From Agromyces sp. Leaf222 (GTDB taxonomy: Bacteria; Actinomycetota; Actinomycetes; Actinomycetales; Microbacteriaceae): a stretch of DNA of 64,000 nucleotides. The stretch lies in the NCBI RefSeq assembly GCF_001421565.1, contig NZ_LMKQ01000001.1, forward strand, positions 2,665,291-2,729,290, in the 5' to 3' direction. The first letter of the stretch is position 1. Every line of letters begins with the position of its first letter. Of this stretch, positions 51,794-61,832 are shown piece after piece. The position numbers and the translations under genes were made by a program. Under the pieces are notes generated by a model. The model made no database searches. It saw nothing but the letters and a program-made list of their open reading frames with translations, and was not told the DNA's origin.

Positions 51794-52666
51794 TTACGAG
51801 CCATCGGCTGCGAGTACCTCTGTCACCACCTGCCGAACCACGTCTCCGGCGTAGCCGCGCCGCTGCAGGAACGCCGAGAGGCGCCGCTCGGCCGTCTGAC
51901 GGTCGAGGCCGCGCAGCTGCCTGGCCCGCCGTTCCGCGGTCGCGCGCGCATTGTCGAACTCGGTCTCGGGGTCGAGGTCGGCGATGGCCGTGCGGGCCTC
52001 GTCGCCGACGATGCCGCGCCGCGTGAGCTCCTGCAGGATTGCCCCGCTGCCGCGACCGCGACGCTCGGAGCCCACGTGCACGAGTTGTTCGGCGAGCCGC
52101 GCATCGTCGAGGTAGCCGAGTCGCTCGTAGCGCTCGATCCACTCCTCGATCTCGATCTCGTGGAGGCCGTGCTCGGCGAGGACCTTGCGCACCTCGGCGA
52201 CCGAGAGCGCCGAGCGCCGCAGTCGGGACACGACGAGCCGGTCGATGCGTTCGTCTCGCTGCGGACCCGTCTCGGCATCGCGCTCGTCGACGGCGTCACC
52301 CTCGTCGCGGCCATCGCGCCCAGCCGCGCCGAACCGACGGCGGGAGTCCGAAGACGATCGGCGAGCCCGGCCGAAGTCGCTGACCTTCGCGGAGCGCTCG
52401 GCTCGGCCGTCACCGCCGGAACGCCCACCGCGGGCGAGTCCCGAACGCGCTCGGCGATCGTTCACCTCTGCGTCAACGCCCGCGCCATCGTCGCCCACGC
52501 CGTCGTCGCCCGAGATGGTCTCGGCGTTCGAGGCGTCGGCGTCATCAGCCCCGCTCTCCTCATCGGCGAACGGTTCGGTTGCGTCGGAACCCACCGCCGA
52601 CGTCACACCGGGCGTCGCCCAGGGAAGGTACGAGACCGGGGCGAGGTGCTCTGACGCGTCATTCAT
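51794..52666 (-). CDS. recX: RecX regulatory protein with long disordered N-terminus
   Basis: Modulates RecA filament growth. The RecX repeats occupy the C-terminal half (SVAEVRKVLAEHG, YERLGYLDDARLAEQLVH, LQELTRRGIVGDEAR, RLSAFLQRRGYAGDVV). The first 140 or so residues are Asp/Ala-rich and then Arg/Ser-rich, without known fold. ATG 52666 has GAGGAG. It follows recA by 37 nt, the usual pairing, so it should be SOS-induced with recA. Confidence 0.92.
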   Translation of the reverse strand: MNDASEHLAPVSYLPWATPGVTSAVGSDATEPFADEESGADDADASNAETISGDDGVGDDGAGVDAEVNDRRARSGLARGGRSGGDGRAERSAKVSDFGRARRSSSDSRRRFGAAGRDGRDEGDAVDERDAETGPQRDERIDRLVVSRLRRSALSVAEVRKVLAEHGLHEIEIEEWIERYERLGYLDDARLAEQLVHVGSERRGRGSGAILQELTRRGIVGDEARTAIADLDPETEFDNARATAERRARQLRGLDRQTAERRLSAFLQRRGYAGDVVRQVVTEVLAADGS

Positions 52667-52703
52667 GTCGGCTCCTCTCCCCGGTCTCATGCATCACGAT
52701 GAC

Positions 52704-53786
52704 TCAGGCACCCTTGCGAACTTGCTTCGGTGCGATCGGTTCGACGTTCGTCGGTGCCGCTGCAGCTGCCGCAGCACCCGCGGCGCCCGCGGGACCGATG
52801 CCGAGCTTGACGAGGATCTTCTTCTCGATGTCGGCGGCGATGTCGGGGTTGGACAGCAGGAAGTTGCGGGCGTTCTCTTTGCCCTGCCCGAGCTGGTCGC
52901 CGTCGTAGGTGTACCAGGCACCGGACTTCTTGACGATGGCCTGGTCGACGCCGTAGTCGATGAGGCTGCCCTCGCGCGAGATGCCGACGCCGTAGAGGAT
53001 GTCGAACTCGGCCTGCTTGAAGGGCGGCGCCATCTTGTTCTTGACGACCTTGACGCGGGTGCGGTTGCCGACCGCCTCGGTGCCGTCTTTCAGGGTCTCG
53101 ATGCGGCGGATGTCGAGGCGCACCGAAGCGTAGAACTTCAGCGCCTTGCCGCCGGCGGTGGTCTCGGGGCTGCCGAAGAAGACACCGATCTTCTCGCGCA
53201 GCTGGTTGATGAAGATCATCGTGGTGTTCGTCTGGTTGAGACCACCCGTGAGCTTGCGGAGCGCCTGCGACATGAGGCGGGCCTGCAGACCGACGTGGGA
53301 ATCGCCCATCTCGCCCTCGATCTCGGCACGCGGCACGAGCGCGGCGACGGAGTCGATGACGATGAGGTCGATGGAGCCGGACCGCACGAGCATGTCCGCG
53401 ATCTCGAGGGCCTGCTCGCCCGTGTCGGGCTGCGAGACGAGGAGCGCATCGATGTCGACGCCGAGCTTCTTGGCGTACTCGGGGTCGAGCGCGTGCTCGG
53501 CGTCGACGAATGCCGCGATGCCGCCGGCGCGCTGTGCATTCGCGATCGCGTGCAGCGTGAGCGTGGTCTTGCCCGAGGACTCGGGGCCGTAGATCTCGAT
53601 GATGCGGCCGCGGGGCAGGCCGCCGACGCCGAGTGCGACGTCGAGCGCGATGGAACCGGTGGGGATGACCTCGACCGGAGCGCGGTCTTCGCTGCCGAGC
53701 CGCATCACCGAGCCCTTGCCGAATTGGCGGTCGATCTGGGCGAGGGCGGTTTCGAGGGCTTTCTCGCGGTCTACTGCGGATGGCAT
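52704..53786 (-). CDS. recA: recombinase RecA
   Basis: Strand-exchange ATPase and LexA co-protease. 360 residues, Walker A GPESSGKT at 67-74, Walker [15 protein letters not shown]-loop segments around [12 protein letters not shown] and [17 protein letters not shown]. No intein. An alanine-rich stretch precedes the basic C-terminus. The start lies about 210 nt from the nearest LexA box, leaving a long leader. Confidence 0.99.
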   Translation of the reverse strand: MPSAVDREKALETALAQIDRQFGKGSVMRLGSEDRAPVEVIPTGSIALDVALGVGGLPRGRIIEIYGPESSGKTTLTLHAIANAQRAGGIAAFVDAEHALDPEYAKKLGVDIDALLVSQPDTGEQALEIADMLVRSGSIDLIVIDSVAALVPRAEIEGEMGDSHVGLQARLMSQALRKLTGGLNQTNTTMIFINQLREKIGVFFGSPETTAGGKALKFYASVRLDIRRIETLKDGTEAVGNRTRVKVVKNKMAPPFKQAEFDILYGVGISREGSLIDYGVDQAIVKKSGAWYTYDGDQLGQGKENARNFLLSNPDIAADIEKKILVKLGIGPAGAAGAAAAAAAPTNVEPIAPKQVRKGA

Positions 53787-53916
53787 GTGGGGCTCCTTCG
53801 GTGAATGATGCGGCTGCCTCTAGGCTGTCGTTGCTCGTGCGGGCCGTGACCTGCGACGTCTGGCGACAAGGCGGTTGCGGTGTGTTCCGACGCTTCGACC
53901 GTATGGTCGGCCACCG

Positions 53917-53945
53917 ACATCCGTCACGTGGACCGTGACGGATGT
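53917..53945 (-). promoter_or_regulatory. strong hairpin in the recA leader
   Basis: ACATCCGTCACG (53917-53928) pairs perfectly with CGTGACGGATGT (53934-53945) over a 5-nt loop, inside the presumed recA 5' leader. A smaller CGACC-GTAT-GGTCG hairpin lies nearby. No U-tract, so a regulatory or stabilising element is as likely as a terminator. Confidence 0.5.
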
Positions 53946-53993
53946 GGAAAGCAGCGTCGTGCCTCCTGCTTGTTGAGGAGCCTATCCTCGAAT

Positions 53994-54009
53994 CCGAACG
54001 GATGTTCGA
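53994..54009. promoter_or_regulatory. LexA box proximal to recA
   Basis: CCGAACGGATGTTCGA, one mismatch from TCGAAC-N4-GTTCGA. It lies 9 bp upstream of a -10-like TAGGCT (53979-53984, minus strand), so it overlaps the -35 region. Confidence 0.8.
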
Positions 54010-54024
54010 ACGACGCGCCGCGTG

Positions 54025-54040
54025 TCGAACACGTGTTCAC
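54025..54040. promoter_or_regulatory. LexA box distal to recA
   Basis: TCGAACACGTGTTCAC, matching the SOS consensus except for the last two bases. Two boxes 15 bp apart suggest cooperative or tight control of recA. Confidence 0.8.
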
Positions 54041-54058
54041 CCGCCCTCGGGCGTGTGG

Positions 54059-54298
54059 TCAGAGCGACGCGCCACTGCCCTCGGGCGTCGGGCGACCGAC
54101 GCCGTGCCGGCGCTGCTCGGGCACGTCGGCCGCATCGCAGAGCGCGATCCAGACCTCGCGCGCACCGACGCCGTCTGCCAGGGCCTCGCGGGCGGTGCGG
54201 CCGCCGACGCCCATGAGCGCGAGGTCGTTCACCACGACGGCGCCGTACCCCGCGCCGAACTCGTGCTCGACGGCGATCTGGAACTCGCTCAGCTTCAT
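54059..54298 (-). CDS. DUF3046 family protein
   Basis: 79 residues, MKLSEFQIAVEHEFG at the start, then VVVNDLALMGVGGRTAREAL and VWIALCDAADVP. Small actinobacterial protein of unknown function, usually found directly upstream of recA as here. The recA LexA boxes lie just past its stop. Confidence 0.88.
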   Translation of the reverse strand: MKLSEFQIAVEHEFGAGYGAVVVNDLALMGVGGRTAREALADGVGAREVWIALCDAADVPEQRRHGVGRPTPEGSGASL

Positions 54299-54331
54299 CT
54301 GGCCTCCTGCAGCACTCGAAGGGGGAACGCA

Positions 54332-54361
54332 CGAACGGCCGGTCTCAAGACCGGCCGTTCG
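54332..54361 (-). terminator. clgR terminator
   Basis: CGAACGGCCGGTC (54332-54344) pairs perfectly with GACCGGCCGTTCG (54349-54361) around a TCAA tetraloop, 19 nt past the clgR stop. Confidence 0.8.
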
Positions 54362-54380
54362 GCATCGTGAATGTCGGGGA

Positions 54381-54689
54381 TCAGCGCACCATCAGGCCCG
54401 CGTCGAACTCTGCGACGAGCTCGTCGGGAAGGCTGTCGGGCACGACCGAGAGGCTCTCGAGCACCGCGAGGCGGTCTCCGACCTCGTGCATGATCACCGA
54501 GATGGGCGTGTCGAGTGCGTCGGCGACCGACGCGAGAATCTCGGAGGACGCCTCCTTCTGACCGCGCTCGACCTCGCTGAGGTATCCGAGCGCGACGCTG
54601 GCCTTGGACGCCACCTGACGGAGCGTGCGGCCTTTCTGCAGTCGGAAGTCCCTCAATACATCGCCGATCTCCTGTCGAACCAGAACCAT
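54381..54689 (-). CDS. clgR: XRE-family regulator ClgR
   Basis: 102 residues, the whole protein being little more than a helix-turn-helix domain: LRDFRLQKGRTLRQVASKA and SVALGYLSEVERGQKEASS. Sequence and position near pgsA and recA match ClgR, activator of clp protease and stress genes in actinobacteria. ATG 54689 has a strong GGAGG. A -10-like TAGACT occurs about 60 nt upstream. The 193-nt gap to the cinA-type gene shows no other gene. Confidence 0.88.
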   Translation of the reverse strand: MVLVRQEIGDVLRDFRLQKGRTLRQVASKASVALGYLSEVERGQKEASSEILASVADALDTPISVIMHEVGDRLAVLESLSVVPDSLPDELVAEFDAGLMVR

Positions 54690-54882
54690 CGGGAACCTCC
54701 TTCAATCTGCCTGCGACTCCGCCGGAGCCGGAAACGGGAGCGTCAGTCTACCTGAAACTCGGTGCTTCCAACCTAGCGTCGCACACTGGGCCTTTCGTGT
54801 GAACCTGCAGGATGTAACAGGGTCTTCATGTGGAGTATTCCGGCGGGAACGGACGCGATTCGATCGGTCGGGTCCGTCGCCG

Positions 54883-55431
54883 TCAGCGCGTCGCGCCTTC
54901 GTCGCCACTCTCGTCGTCGTCGTCGTCACGGAGCGCATCGAGCACGGCCGCGATCGCCGCGTCGACCGTCGCACGACGGATCTCGGAGCGGTCACCCTGC
55001 AGCGCGAGCTCGCGCACCTCGGTGCGATCGGCGATCGAGACACCCACGAAGACCACGCCGGGTGGCCTCCCGCCCTGCGGATCGGGGCCGGCCACGCCGG
55101 TCGTCGAGACGCCGATCGACGCCGATGCGCCCTGGACGGCGAGCACACGCCGCACACCCTCGGCCATGCCCGCCGCGACCTCGGGATGCACCGCACCCTC
55201 GCGCGCCAGCAGCTCAGCTGAGACGCCGAGCACCGAATGCTTCAGGGCGGTCGCATAGGCGACCACTCCCCCGCGCACGACGGCCGAGGCTCCGGGTACC
55301 CGCACCAGTTCGGCGACGACCAGGCCGCCCGTGAGGGACTCCGCGACGGCGATCGTGAGGCCTCGTCGCGCGAGGAGTGAGACGAGCTCGGCCGATGGAT
55401 CGAGGTCGGCCCGCGGCATCCGCTCGCCCAT
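54883..55431 (-). CDS. CinA C-terminal-type nicotinamide-nucleotide amidase
   Basis: 182 residues, only the PncC/CinA-C domain: TIAVAESLTGGLVVAELV, VVAYATALKHSVLGV, then GVSTTGVAGPDPQGG and PPGVVFVGV. Such proteins deamidate NMN in NAD salvage; the competence-type N-terminal half of CinA is absent. ATG 55431 lies 5 nt past pgsA; a second ATG at 55419 is possible. A run of aspartates precedes the C-terminus. Confidence 0.88.
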   Translation of the reverse strand: MGERMPRADLDPSAELVSLLARRGLTIAVAESLTGGLVVAELVRVPGASAVVRGGVVAYATALKHSVLGVSAELLAREGAVHPEVAAGMAEGVRRVLAVQGASASIGVSTTGVAGPDPQGGRPPGVVFVGVSIADRTEVRELALQGDRSEIRRATVDAAIAAVLDALRDDDDDESGDEGATR

Positions 55432-55436
55432 CGTCG

Positions 55437-56048
55437 TCAGTTGCCGCTGCCGTCGGTGCGCTCGCTGCGCGCCAGGCGGATCGCGTCGCGCACGTAGAGG
55501 AGGCCGGACCAGAGGGTGAGCACGACGGCCGCCGTCATCAGCACGCCGTTGACCCAGTGGATCCACTCGCCAAACACCGTCCAGAGCGGTACGAGCGCGA
55601 ACGAGATCGCGACGGCCTGCACGACGGTCTTCAGCTTGCCACCGGATGACGCGGGCACGACATTGCCCCGACGCAGCTCGACGAGCCGCCAGACCGTGAT
55701 GCCGACCTCGCGTACGACGATGATCGCCGTGACCCACCAGGGCAGCTCTCCGAGGATCGACAGGCAGACGAGCGCACCGCTCGTGAGGAGCTTGTCGGCG
55801 ATCGGGTCGAGGATCTTGCCGAGATCGGTGACGAGTCCTCGCGAACGCGCGATGTGCCCGTCGATGCCGTCGGTCGCGATCGCGATGATGAACAGTGCGG
55901 CGGCCGCCCACCGCAGCCATCCGTCGGCCCCGTCGTCGACGAGGAGCATCCAGAAGAAGATGGGCGCGAGCAGGATGCGCACGATCGTGATCGCGTTCGG
56001 CAGATTCCAGTTCGCCGATCGTCCGGAGCTACCGGCGGAGGAGGTCAT
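55437..56048 (-). CDS. pgsA: CDP-alcohol phosphatidyltransferase (PgsA type)
   Basis: 203-residue membrane enzyme, probably making phosphatidylglycerol phosphate. The CDP-alcohol motif is perfect: D60, D63, G64, A67, R68, G77, D81 and D85. ATG 56048; a -10-like TATCCT ends 6 nt upstream, so leaderless. In mycobacteria the homologue next to clgR and ftsK is PgsA3; exact product not provable here. Confidence 0.9.
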   Translation of the reverse strand: MTSSAGSSGRSANWNLPNAITIVRILLAPIFFWMLLVDDGADGWLRWAAAALFIIAIATDGIDGHIARSRGLVTDLGKILDPIADKLLTSGALVCLSILGELPWWVTAIIVVREVGITVWRLVELRRGNVVPASSGGKLKTVVQAVAISFALVPLWTVFGEWIHWVNGVLMTAAVVLTLWSGLLYVRDAIRLARSERTDGSGN

Positions 56049-56128
56049 GGGGCAAGGATAGCGGGATGCCGCCGGCGGCCGAGGTCGCGCCATGCTCGCG
56101 TGCACGGCTCGCACCCCGGCAGAGTCGT

Positions 56129-59053
56129 TCAGTCGCGACCCGTGAGGCCCCAGGCGTCTTCGTCGTCGCCCTCGACCTCGGCGAGCCCCTGCGTGGCCCT
56201 GGCGACCGGGTCGTCGTCGTAGCGGGCGTCGGGCTCGAACCCGTCGGTCTGGGACGCCGCAGCGGCGGCAGGGGCTCCCTGGTTGTCGGAGGGCCGGGCG
56301 GCGGGCTCCTCACCACGCAGGCGCGCGAGCACGCCGGGCAGCTGGTCGGCCGAGACGAGCAGGTCGCGCGCCTTCGAGCCCTCGGAGGGCCCGACGATCT
56401 CGCGCGACTCGAGCAGGTCCATGAGCCGGCCCGCCTTGGCGAAGCCGACCCGGAGCTTGCGCTGCAGCATCGACGTCGACCCGAACTGCGTCGAGACGAC
56501 GAGCTCGGCGGCGGCGAGCAGCAGCTCGAGGTCGTCGCCGATGTCGGCGTCGATCTCTTTGCGCTCGACGGATGCCGCGACATCCTGCCGGTAGTCGGGT
56601 CGCGCCTGGCGGGTGACGTGCGTGACGACCTTCTCGATCTCGGCCTCGCTGACCCACGCGCCCTGCACGCGGATCGGCTTCGAAGCGCCCATCGGCAGGA
56701 AGAGGCCGTCGCCCTGGCCGATGAGCTTGTCGGCGCCGGGCTGGTCGAGGATGACCCGCGAGTCGGTGACGCTCGTCACCGCGAACGCGAGCCGCGACGG
56801 CACGTTCGCCTTAATGAGTCCGGTGACCACGTCGACCGAGGGGCGCTGCGTGGCGAGCACGAGGTGGATGCCGGAGGCGCGCGCGAGCTGCGTGATGCGC
56901 ACGATCGAGTCCTCGACGTCGCGGGGCGCGACCATCATGAGGTCGGCGAGCTCGTCGACCACGACGAGCAGGTACGGGTAGGACTTGAGCTTGCGCTCGC
57001 TGCCGGGCGGCAGCACGATCTCGTTGTTCACGACGGCCTTGTTGAAGTCGTCGATGTGGCGGAAGCCGAACGACGCGAGGTCGTCGTAGCGCATGTCCAT
57101 CTCTTTCACGACCCACTGCAGCGCCTCGGCGGCCTTCTTGGGGTTCGTGATGATGGGCGTGATCAGGTGCGGCACGCCGGCGTACGGCGCGAGCTCGACG
57201 CGCTTCGGGTCGATCAGCACCATGCGCACGTCGGAGGGCTTGGCCCGCATGAGCAGCGACGTGATCATCGAGTTCACGAAGCTCGACTTGCCGGAGCCGG
57301 TGGAACCCGCGACGAGCAGGTGGGGCATCTTCGCGAGGTTCGCGACGACGTGTCCGCCGCCGACGTCCTTGCCGACGCCGATGGTCATCGGGTGGGTGGC
57401 ATGGGAGGCCGCACCCGAGCGCAGCACGTCGCCGAGCGTGACGATCTCACGGTCGGCGTTGGGGATCTCGACGCCGATCGCGCTCTTGCCGGGGATCGGC
57501 GAGAGGATGCGCACCTCGTTGGAGGCCACGGCGTAGGCCAGGTTCTTCGAGAGCGCGATGACCCGCTCGACCTTCACGCCCGGGCCGAGCTCGATCTCGT
57601 ACTGCGTCACGGTCGGCCCGCGGCTGAAGCCGGTGACCTTGGCGTCGACGCCGAACTGGTCGAGCACGCCGGTGATCTGGCGCACCACCTCGTCGTTGGC
57701 GGCTGAGCGCGCCTTCGCCGGTGCGCCCGCGGCGAGCGTCGAGGCCGCCGGGAGGTTGTAGGGGCGGTCGGGCTCGGCGGCCTCGGGCACTCCGATCGGC
57801 GCGGGAGCGGATGCCGCGGCACCGCCGGCCGTCGACGCGCCGGCGAGTTCGCCGGCCGCCGCCTCGTCGAACACCGAGAGCACGCCGGTCGCCCCGGCGT
57901 CGTCGTCCTTCAGCGCGGTTCCGCCGCGCGGCACGTCGCCCGTGTACCGCTGCAGCGCCGTCTCAGCCCGCTGCAGGTCGTCAAGCACTTCGGCACCGTA
58001 GGCCGTACCCCCGCCCGCACCGTCGATGGGCGAGTCGAAGGCACCGGCTCCAGGAGCCTCGCCGAACACCGCGGTGAGCCCGTCTGCCCCGGGCTCATCG
58101 AACTCCGGGTCGACCTCGCGATTGGACTCGTTGCGGCGCCACCACGGGAGCAGGCCCGACTTGCCGCCGCCGTCGGCGTCGTCGGCGGAGTCGTCGAGCG
58201 CATCGAGCCCGTCGAGTTCGACCGGCACCGACTTGCGGCCGCGCTTCGGCTTCTCGACGGTCGGGGCGGCGGCCGCCTCGGAACCGTCGACCTCGGGGGC
58301 GCCGAACAGCCAGGCGTAGAGCTCGCGGAACCGCGCCGGAATGCGGTTCGGCGGGGTCTTCGTGATGATCAGCAGCGAGAGCAGCGCCAGCACGATGACG
58401 ACGATGGTCGCGCCGACCTGGGTGATCAGCAGGGCGAGCGGCTCGGCGAGCATCCACCCGAGGATGCCGCCCGCGCGTGCGAGCACCGGCATGCCCTCGC
58501 TGGGCGCCGGGCGCCCGCCGAAGAGATGGCACAGCGCCGAGACCGAGAGCAGGAGGATGCCGAGTCCGATGCCGATGCGGGTGTTGTCGTGCACGGAGCT
58601 CGGATGCCGGAACAACCACACGGCGAAGACGAGCAGGATCACGGGCAGCGCGAAGGCCACCCGCCCGAAGAGCCCGCCGAAGGTCCAGGTGTCGAGCGAC
58701 TGCGCGACCGGCTCGTTGATGAAGAACCACTCGACCACGGCCCCGGCGACGGCCAGCAGCACGAGGAAGAACGGCAGCCCGTCGCGGCGCTCCTCCTTGC
58801 TGAGCGTCTCGGGCCCGAGTGCGCGCGCCGCGCCGCCCGTCACGTGCGCGAGCCCCATCCACATGCGGACGAGGAGATTCGGACGATCGGATGCCGCGGC
58901 AGCGGCCTTCGCAGACGTCGCGCGCGTGGTCGTGGCTGGCAGCTTCTTCGTCGGCGCGGTCTTCGCGCCCGACGTCTTCGCACTCGTCGACCTCGAACCC
59001 GCGCGCGCAGGCGTGCCGGAGGCACGCCCGTTCGACCTGGTGCTCGTAGCCAT
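56129..59053 (-). CDS. ftsK: DNA translocase FtsK
   Basis: Moves chromosome ends through the closing septum. 974 residues: basic Ser/Thr/Ala-rich N-terminus, four or five membrane segments between about 90 and 240, an acidic and Gly/Ala-rich linker, then the RecA-like motor with Walker A GSTGSGKS near 585 and [10 protein letters not shown], ending in the DNA-reading gamma domain ([20 protein letters not shown]) and an acidic tail. The ATG at 59053 is 7 nt from a -10-like TAACGT, so leaderless. Confidence 0.97.
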   Translation of the reverse strand: MATSTRSNGRASGTPARAGSRSTSAKTSGAKTAPTKKLPATTTRATSAKAAAAASDRPNLLVRMWMGLAHVTGGAARALGPETLSKEERRDGLPFFLVLLAVAGAVVEWFFINEPVAQSLDTWTFGGLFGRVAFALPVILLVFAVWLFRHPSSVHDNTRIGIGLGILLLSVSALCHLFGGRPAPSEGMPVLARAGGILGWMLAEPLALLITQVGATIVVIVLALLSLLIITKTPPNRIPARFRELYAWLFGAPEVDGSEAAAAPTVEKPKRGRKSVPVELDGLDALDDSADDADGGGKSGLLPWWRRNESNREVDPEFDEPGADGLTAVFGEAPGAGAFDSPIDGAGGGTAYGAEVLDDLQRAETALQRYTGDVPRGGTALKDDDAGATGVLSVFDEAAAGELAGASTAGGAAASAPAPIGVPEAAEPDRPYNLPAASTLAAGAPAKARSAANDEVVRQITGVLDQFGVDAKVTGFSRGPTVTQYEIELGPGVKVERVIALSKNLAYAVASNEVRILSPIPGKSAIGVEIPNADREIVTLGDVLRSGAASHATHPMTIGVGKDVGGGHVVANLAKMPHLLVAGSTGSGKSSFVNSMITSLLMRAKPSDVRMVLIDPKRVELAPYAGVPHLITPIITNPKKAAEALQWVVKEMDMRYDDLASFGFRHIDDFNKAVVNNEIVLPPGSERKLKSYPYLLVVVDELADLMMVAPRDVEDSIVRITQLARASGIHLVLATQRPSVDVVTGLIKANVPSRLAFAVTSVTDSRVILDQPGADKLIGQGDGLFLPMGASKPIRVQGAWVSEAEIEKVVTHVTRQARPDYRQDVAASVERKEIDADIGDDLELLLAAAELVVSTQFGSTSMLQRKLRVGFAKAGRLMDLLESREIVGPSEGSKARDLLVSADQLPGVLARLRGEEPAARPSDNQGAPAAAAASQTDGFEPDARYDDDPVARATQGLAEVEGDDEDAWGLTGRD

Positions 59054-59192
59054 GGGCTCTACGTTAGGGCCGACCGCCGACGCCGACTGTCAGGCAGCCG
59101 CGAGTGTCCGTGATCCGCAGGGCCACGCCGATCACACGCCGCGCCGAACCACCCGTGCCCGCCGCGCCGGCCGGCCCGTTGCCACACCTGAC

Positions 59193-59684
59193 TCAGCCGA
59201 GCAGTCGCACCATGGTGTCGCGGTTGCCGCGGGAGGCGACGACCGCGAACCCCTCGCTGCGATACAGGCCCTCGGCGAAGTTGCCGTGCTCCACGCTCAG
59301 CGCGAGCCTGGCGTAGCCCGCCGCGCGCGCGACATCCGTCAACGCCTGGATGAGCGCCCGCCCGACGCCCTGTGCGCGCCAGAACGGACGCACGCCGATG
59401 ATGAGCTCGGGCACGCCCGCCGCGACGAAGCCGTGCGCCGGCACGTCGGATGCCAGCAGGCGATACCACGCGGCCCCGATCGGCCGTTCCTGCGAGTCGA
59501 TCGCGACGAACCCGCGATCGGCCGGACGCTGCCAGCCCGCGATGTAGTTGCGGTACACGGGGTCGCTCAGCACCGAAGGTCGTGGACGCGTCGCGCCCGC
59601 CCGCCAGTTCGCCGCCTCGACGACCATGTCCGCGAGGAAGGATCCGTCGCCCACGACCGCCGGGCGAATCGTGAAGTCCGCCAT
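59193..59684 (-). CDS. GNAT-family acetyltransferase
   Basis: 163 residues with the GNAT acetyl-CoA motif VRPFWRAQGVGRALIQAL and the final LYRSEGFAVV. Substrate unknown. In mycobacteria a GNAT gene (argA, Rv2747) is also beside ftsK, but sequence resemblance to ArgA is not evident. A -10-like TAACAT precedes the ATG by 6 nt. Confidence 0.85.
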   Translation of the reverse strand: MADFTIRPAVVGDGSFLADMVVEAANWRAGATRPRPSVLSDPVYRNYIAGWQRPADRGFVAIDSQERPIGAAWYRLLASDVPAHGFVAAGVPELIIGVRPFWRAQGVGRALIQALTDVARAAGYARLALSVEHGNFAEGLYRSEGFAVVASRGNRDTMVRLLG

Positions 59685-59805
59685 GACCGGATGTTAGGGC
59701 ACGCCCGTTTCGACGGTGTTTCGGGCGGCCGGCCGGGCTCGGCCGGCCGGCCCCGCCGCCCCCCGCCATGACCCGCCCGGCCGCCCGCTGCCCCGGCCCT
59801 CGACC

Positions 59806-61044
59806 TCAGAACCGGATCGCGTCGATCACCCTGACCCGCACCGCGGTGAGCGCCGGCAGCAGTCCTGCGAGCGCACCCACCAGCACCGAGGACCCGATGC
59901 CGATCAGCGCGGCCTCGATCGGGAACGGGGGGAAGTCCTCGACCATGCCCTGCCCGACGAGTTGCTCGAACAGCGGGCTCTTCACGGCGACGATCGCGAG
60001 CGCGACGCCGATGCCGCCCGCGACCGCGGTGCCGACGACGCTCTCCATCATCACCGAGAAGAAGACGCGGCCGCTGGTCGCGCCGAAGCTGCGGCGGATG
60101 CCGATCTCGCGGATGCGGTACTTCACGGTGACGAGCGAGATCGTGACGAGGCCGAGCGCCCCGAGCAGCAGGATCACCACCGCGACGCCCGAGACCACGA
60201 GCTTCAGCACGAGGAGCGGGTCGCCGCCCTCCCACGCCAGGTAGTCCTGCCGGTACACCTCGGCCTGCAGGCCCGGCGAGGCCGCCTGCAGCTCGGACCT
60301 CAGGCGCTCGGCGAGCGGATCGGCGACGTCGGTGGGCACCCAGGCCTCGTACTGGTACCCGTTCATGTTCTCGCCGACGAGGCCGAGCCGTTCGACGGCG
60401 TCCGCCAGCACGAACGAGCGAGGATACGTCTCGTAGTCGGAGGTGCGGACCACCCCGACGACGACCGCCGTCACCGGTCCGTCGGCGCCGCGCAGCTCGA
60501 CCGTCGGATGCGACGCGATCGCCGGCGACCCGAGGCTCTGCCAGAACGGCACGTTGACCACGAGCGCCGGGGCGAGACGGTCGGCGTCGCCCTCGACGAA
60601 CCACGCGCCCTCCTGCATCGGGGTGCGATGCATGATGCCGTAGTCGGCGTCGACGATCGTCGAGTCGACCGGTGTGGCGCCGTCGACGAACTGCGCCGTG
60701 AGCGCGCCGTAGCCGACGCGGGTCTCGTACTCGATCTCGTGGCGCGCCACCACGGCCTGCCACGCCTCGGTCGTGCGATCGGAGTCGGGCACGGCGCCGT
60801 CCATCGACGTCGAGTACACGTTCGCGGCGAGCATCGCCGGCCGGCCCGAGTTGCGTTCGTTGCCCTCGTTCAGCGCCTGCTGGGCCACGGCAGCGGCGCC
60901 GAGCACCGTCGTGAGCGCGAACACCGCGATCGCGACGCCGATGAGCGAGAGCAGCACGCGCGTGCGGTGGATGCGCAGTTCTTCAGCGGACTCCACGAAC
61001 GTCGAGACCATGCCGGTGAACGTGCGGCCCATGAACGACATCAT
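59806..61044 (-). CDS. MacB/FtsX-type ABC permease
   Basis: 412 residues: one N-terminal membrane segment ([19 protein letters not shown]), a large external domain, then three C-terminal membrane segments with [15 protein letters not shown] in the coupling loop and [17 protein letters not shown] at the end. This 1+3 layout belongs to MacB-type mechanotransmission ABC proteins. ATG 61044 overlaps the ATPase stop by 4 bp. Confidence 0.9.
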   Translation of the reverse strand: MMSFMGRTFTGMVSTFVESAEELRIHRTRVLLSLIGVAIAVFALTTVLGAAAVAQQALNEGNERNSGRPAMLAANVYSTSMDGAVPDSDRTTEAWQAVVARHEIEYETRVGYGALTAQFVDGATPVDSTIVDADYGIMHRTPMQEGAWFVEGDADRLAPALVVNVPFWQSLGSPAIASHPTVELRGADGPVTAVVVGVVRTSDYETYPRSFVLADAVERLGLVGENMNGYQYEAWVPTDVADPLAERLRSELQAASPGLQAEVYRQDYLAWEGGDPLLVLKLVVSGVAVVILLLGALGLVTISLVTVKYRIREIGIRRSFGATSGRVFFSVMMESVVGTAVAGGIGVALAIVAVKSPLFEQLVGQGMVEDFPPFPIEAALIGIGSSVLVGALAGLLPALTAVRVRVIDAIRF

Positions 61045-61832
61045 GCGCTCGCCCCCTCTGGCTGGGGCTCGCGTGCCGATGCGGTCGCGGATGCCGCGGG
61101 CGCGGCGCCCGAGACATCCGAGATTCCGTCGTGCGCGACCGGGTCGACGTCGTCGAGCGGCAGCAGCCGGCCCGCGTCGAGTCGCAGGTGGCGCACCGCT
61201 CGCCGCGCGATCGCCGGATCGTGCGTGATCGTCACAAGCGCCGCACCCGTCTCGCGCGCGACCTCCTCCATGAGCTCCATGACGGTCGCGCCGGTCTCGA
61301 GGTCGAGTGCGCCCGTCGGCTCATCGGCGAGGATGAGCCTCGGACGCCGCACGAGCGCCCGCGCGATCGCGACGCGCTGCTGCTCGCCGCCCGACATGCG
61401 ATCGGGCATCGACGTCAGTCGCGCGCCGAGGCCGACGCGCTCGAGCATGGCCGTGGCCAGTCGCTCGCGCCGCCAGAACGCCGCACCCCGGTCGTAGAGG
61501 AGCGGGGTCATGACGTTCTCGATCGCGGTGCGGCCCGGCAGCAGGTTGAACTGCTGGAACACGAAGCCGATCGACGCGCCGCGGAGCCGGGCGAGCCGAC
61601 CGTCGGACAGGCGTCGCGCGTCGGCCCCGTCGAAGCGGATCTCGCCGTGCGTCGGCCGGTCGAGGAGGCCCAGCAGGTTCAACAGCGTCGACTTGCCCGA
61701 CCCCGAGCGCCCGACGACCGACACGCGATCGCCGTCGTCGATGACGAGATCGACCGCCGAGAGGATCTCGAGCGGCGGCGCATCGGGAAGCTCGACCGTG
61801 CGACCGACGCCCTCGAGCGTGATCAACGTCAC
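61041..61832 (-). CDS. MacB-type ABC ATPase
   Basis: 263 residues: Walker A GRSGSGKS at 41-48, Q-loop [13 protein letters not shown], signature MSGGEQQRV, Walker [13 protein letters not shown], typical of the LolD/MacB group. GTG start at 61832 overlaps the adaptor stop by 4 bp. An Ala/Ser-rich tail of about 25 residues follows the domain. Confidence 0.92.
   Translation of the reverse strand: MTLITLEGVGRTVELPDAPPLEILSAVDLVIDDGDRVSVVGRSGSGKSTLLNLLGLLDRPTHGEIRFDGADARRLSDGRLARLRGASIGFVFQQFNLLPGRTAIENVMTPLLYDRGAAFWRRERLATAMLERVGLGARLTSMPDRMSGGEQQRVAIARALVRRPRLILADEPTGALDLETGATVMELMEEVARETGAALVTITHDPAIARRAVRHLRLDAGRLLPLDDVDPVAHDGISDVSGAAPAASATASAREPQPEGASA

Noticed and set aside
55427..55460. Full-length CinA
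   Set aside because: Only the C-terminal amidase domain is encoded; pgsA begins immediately upstream.
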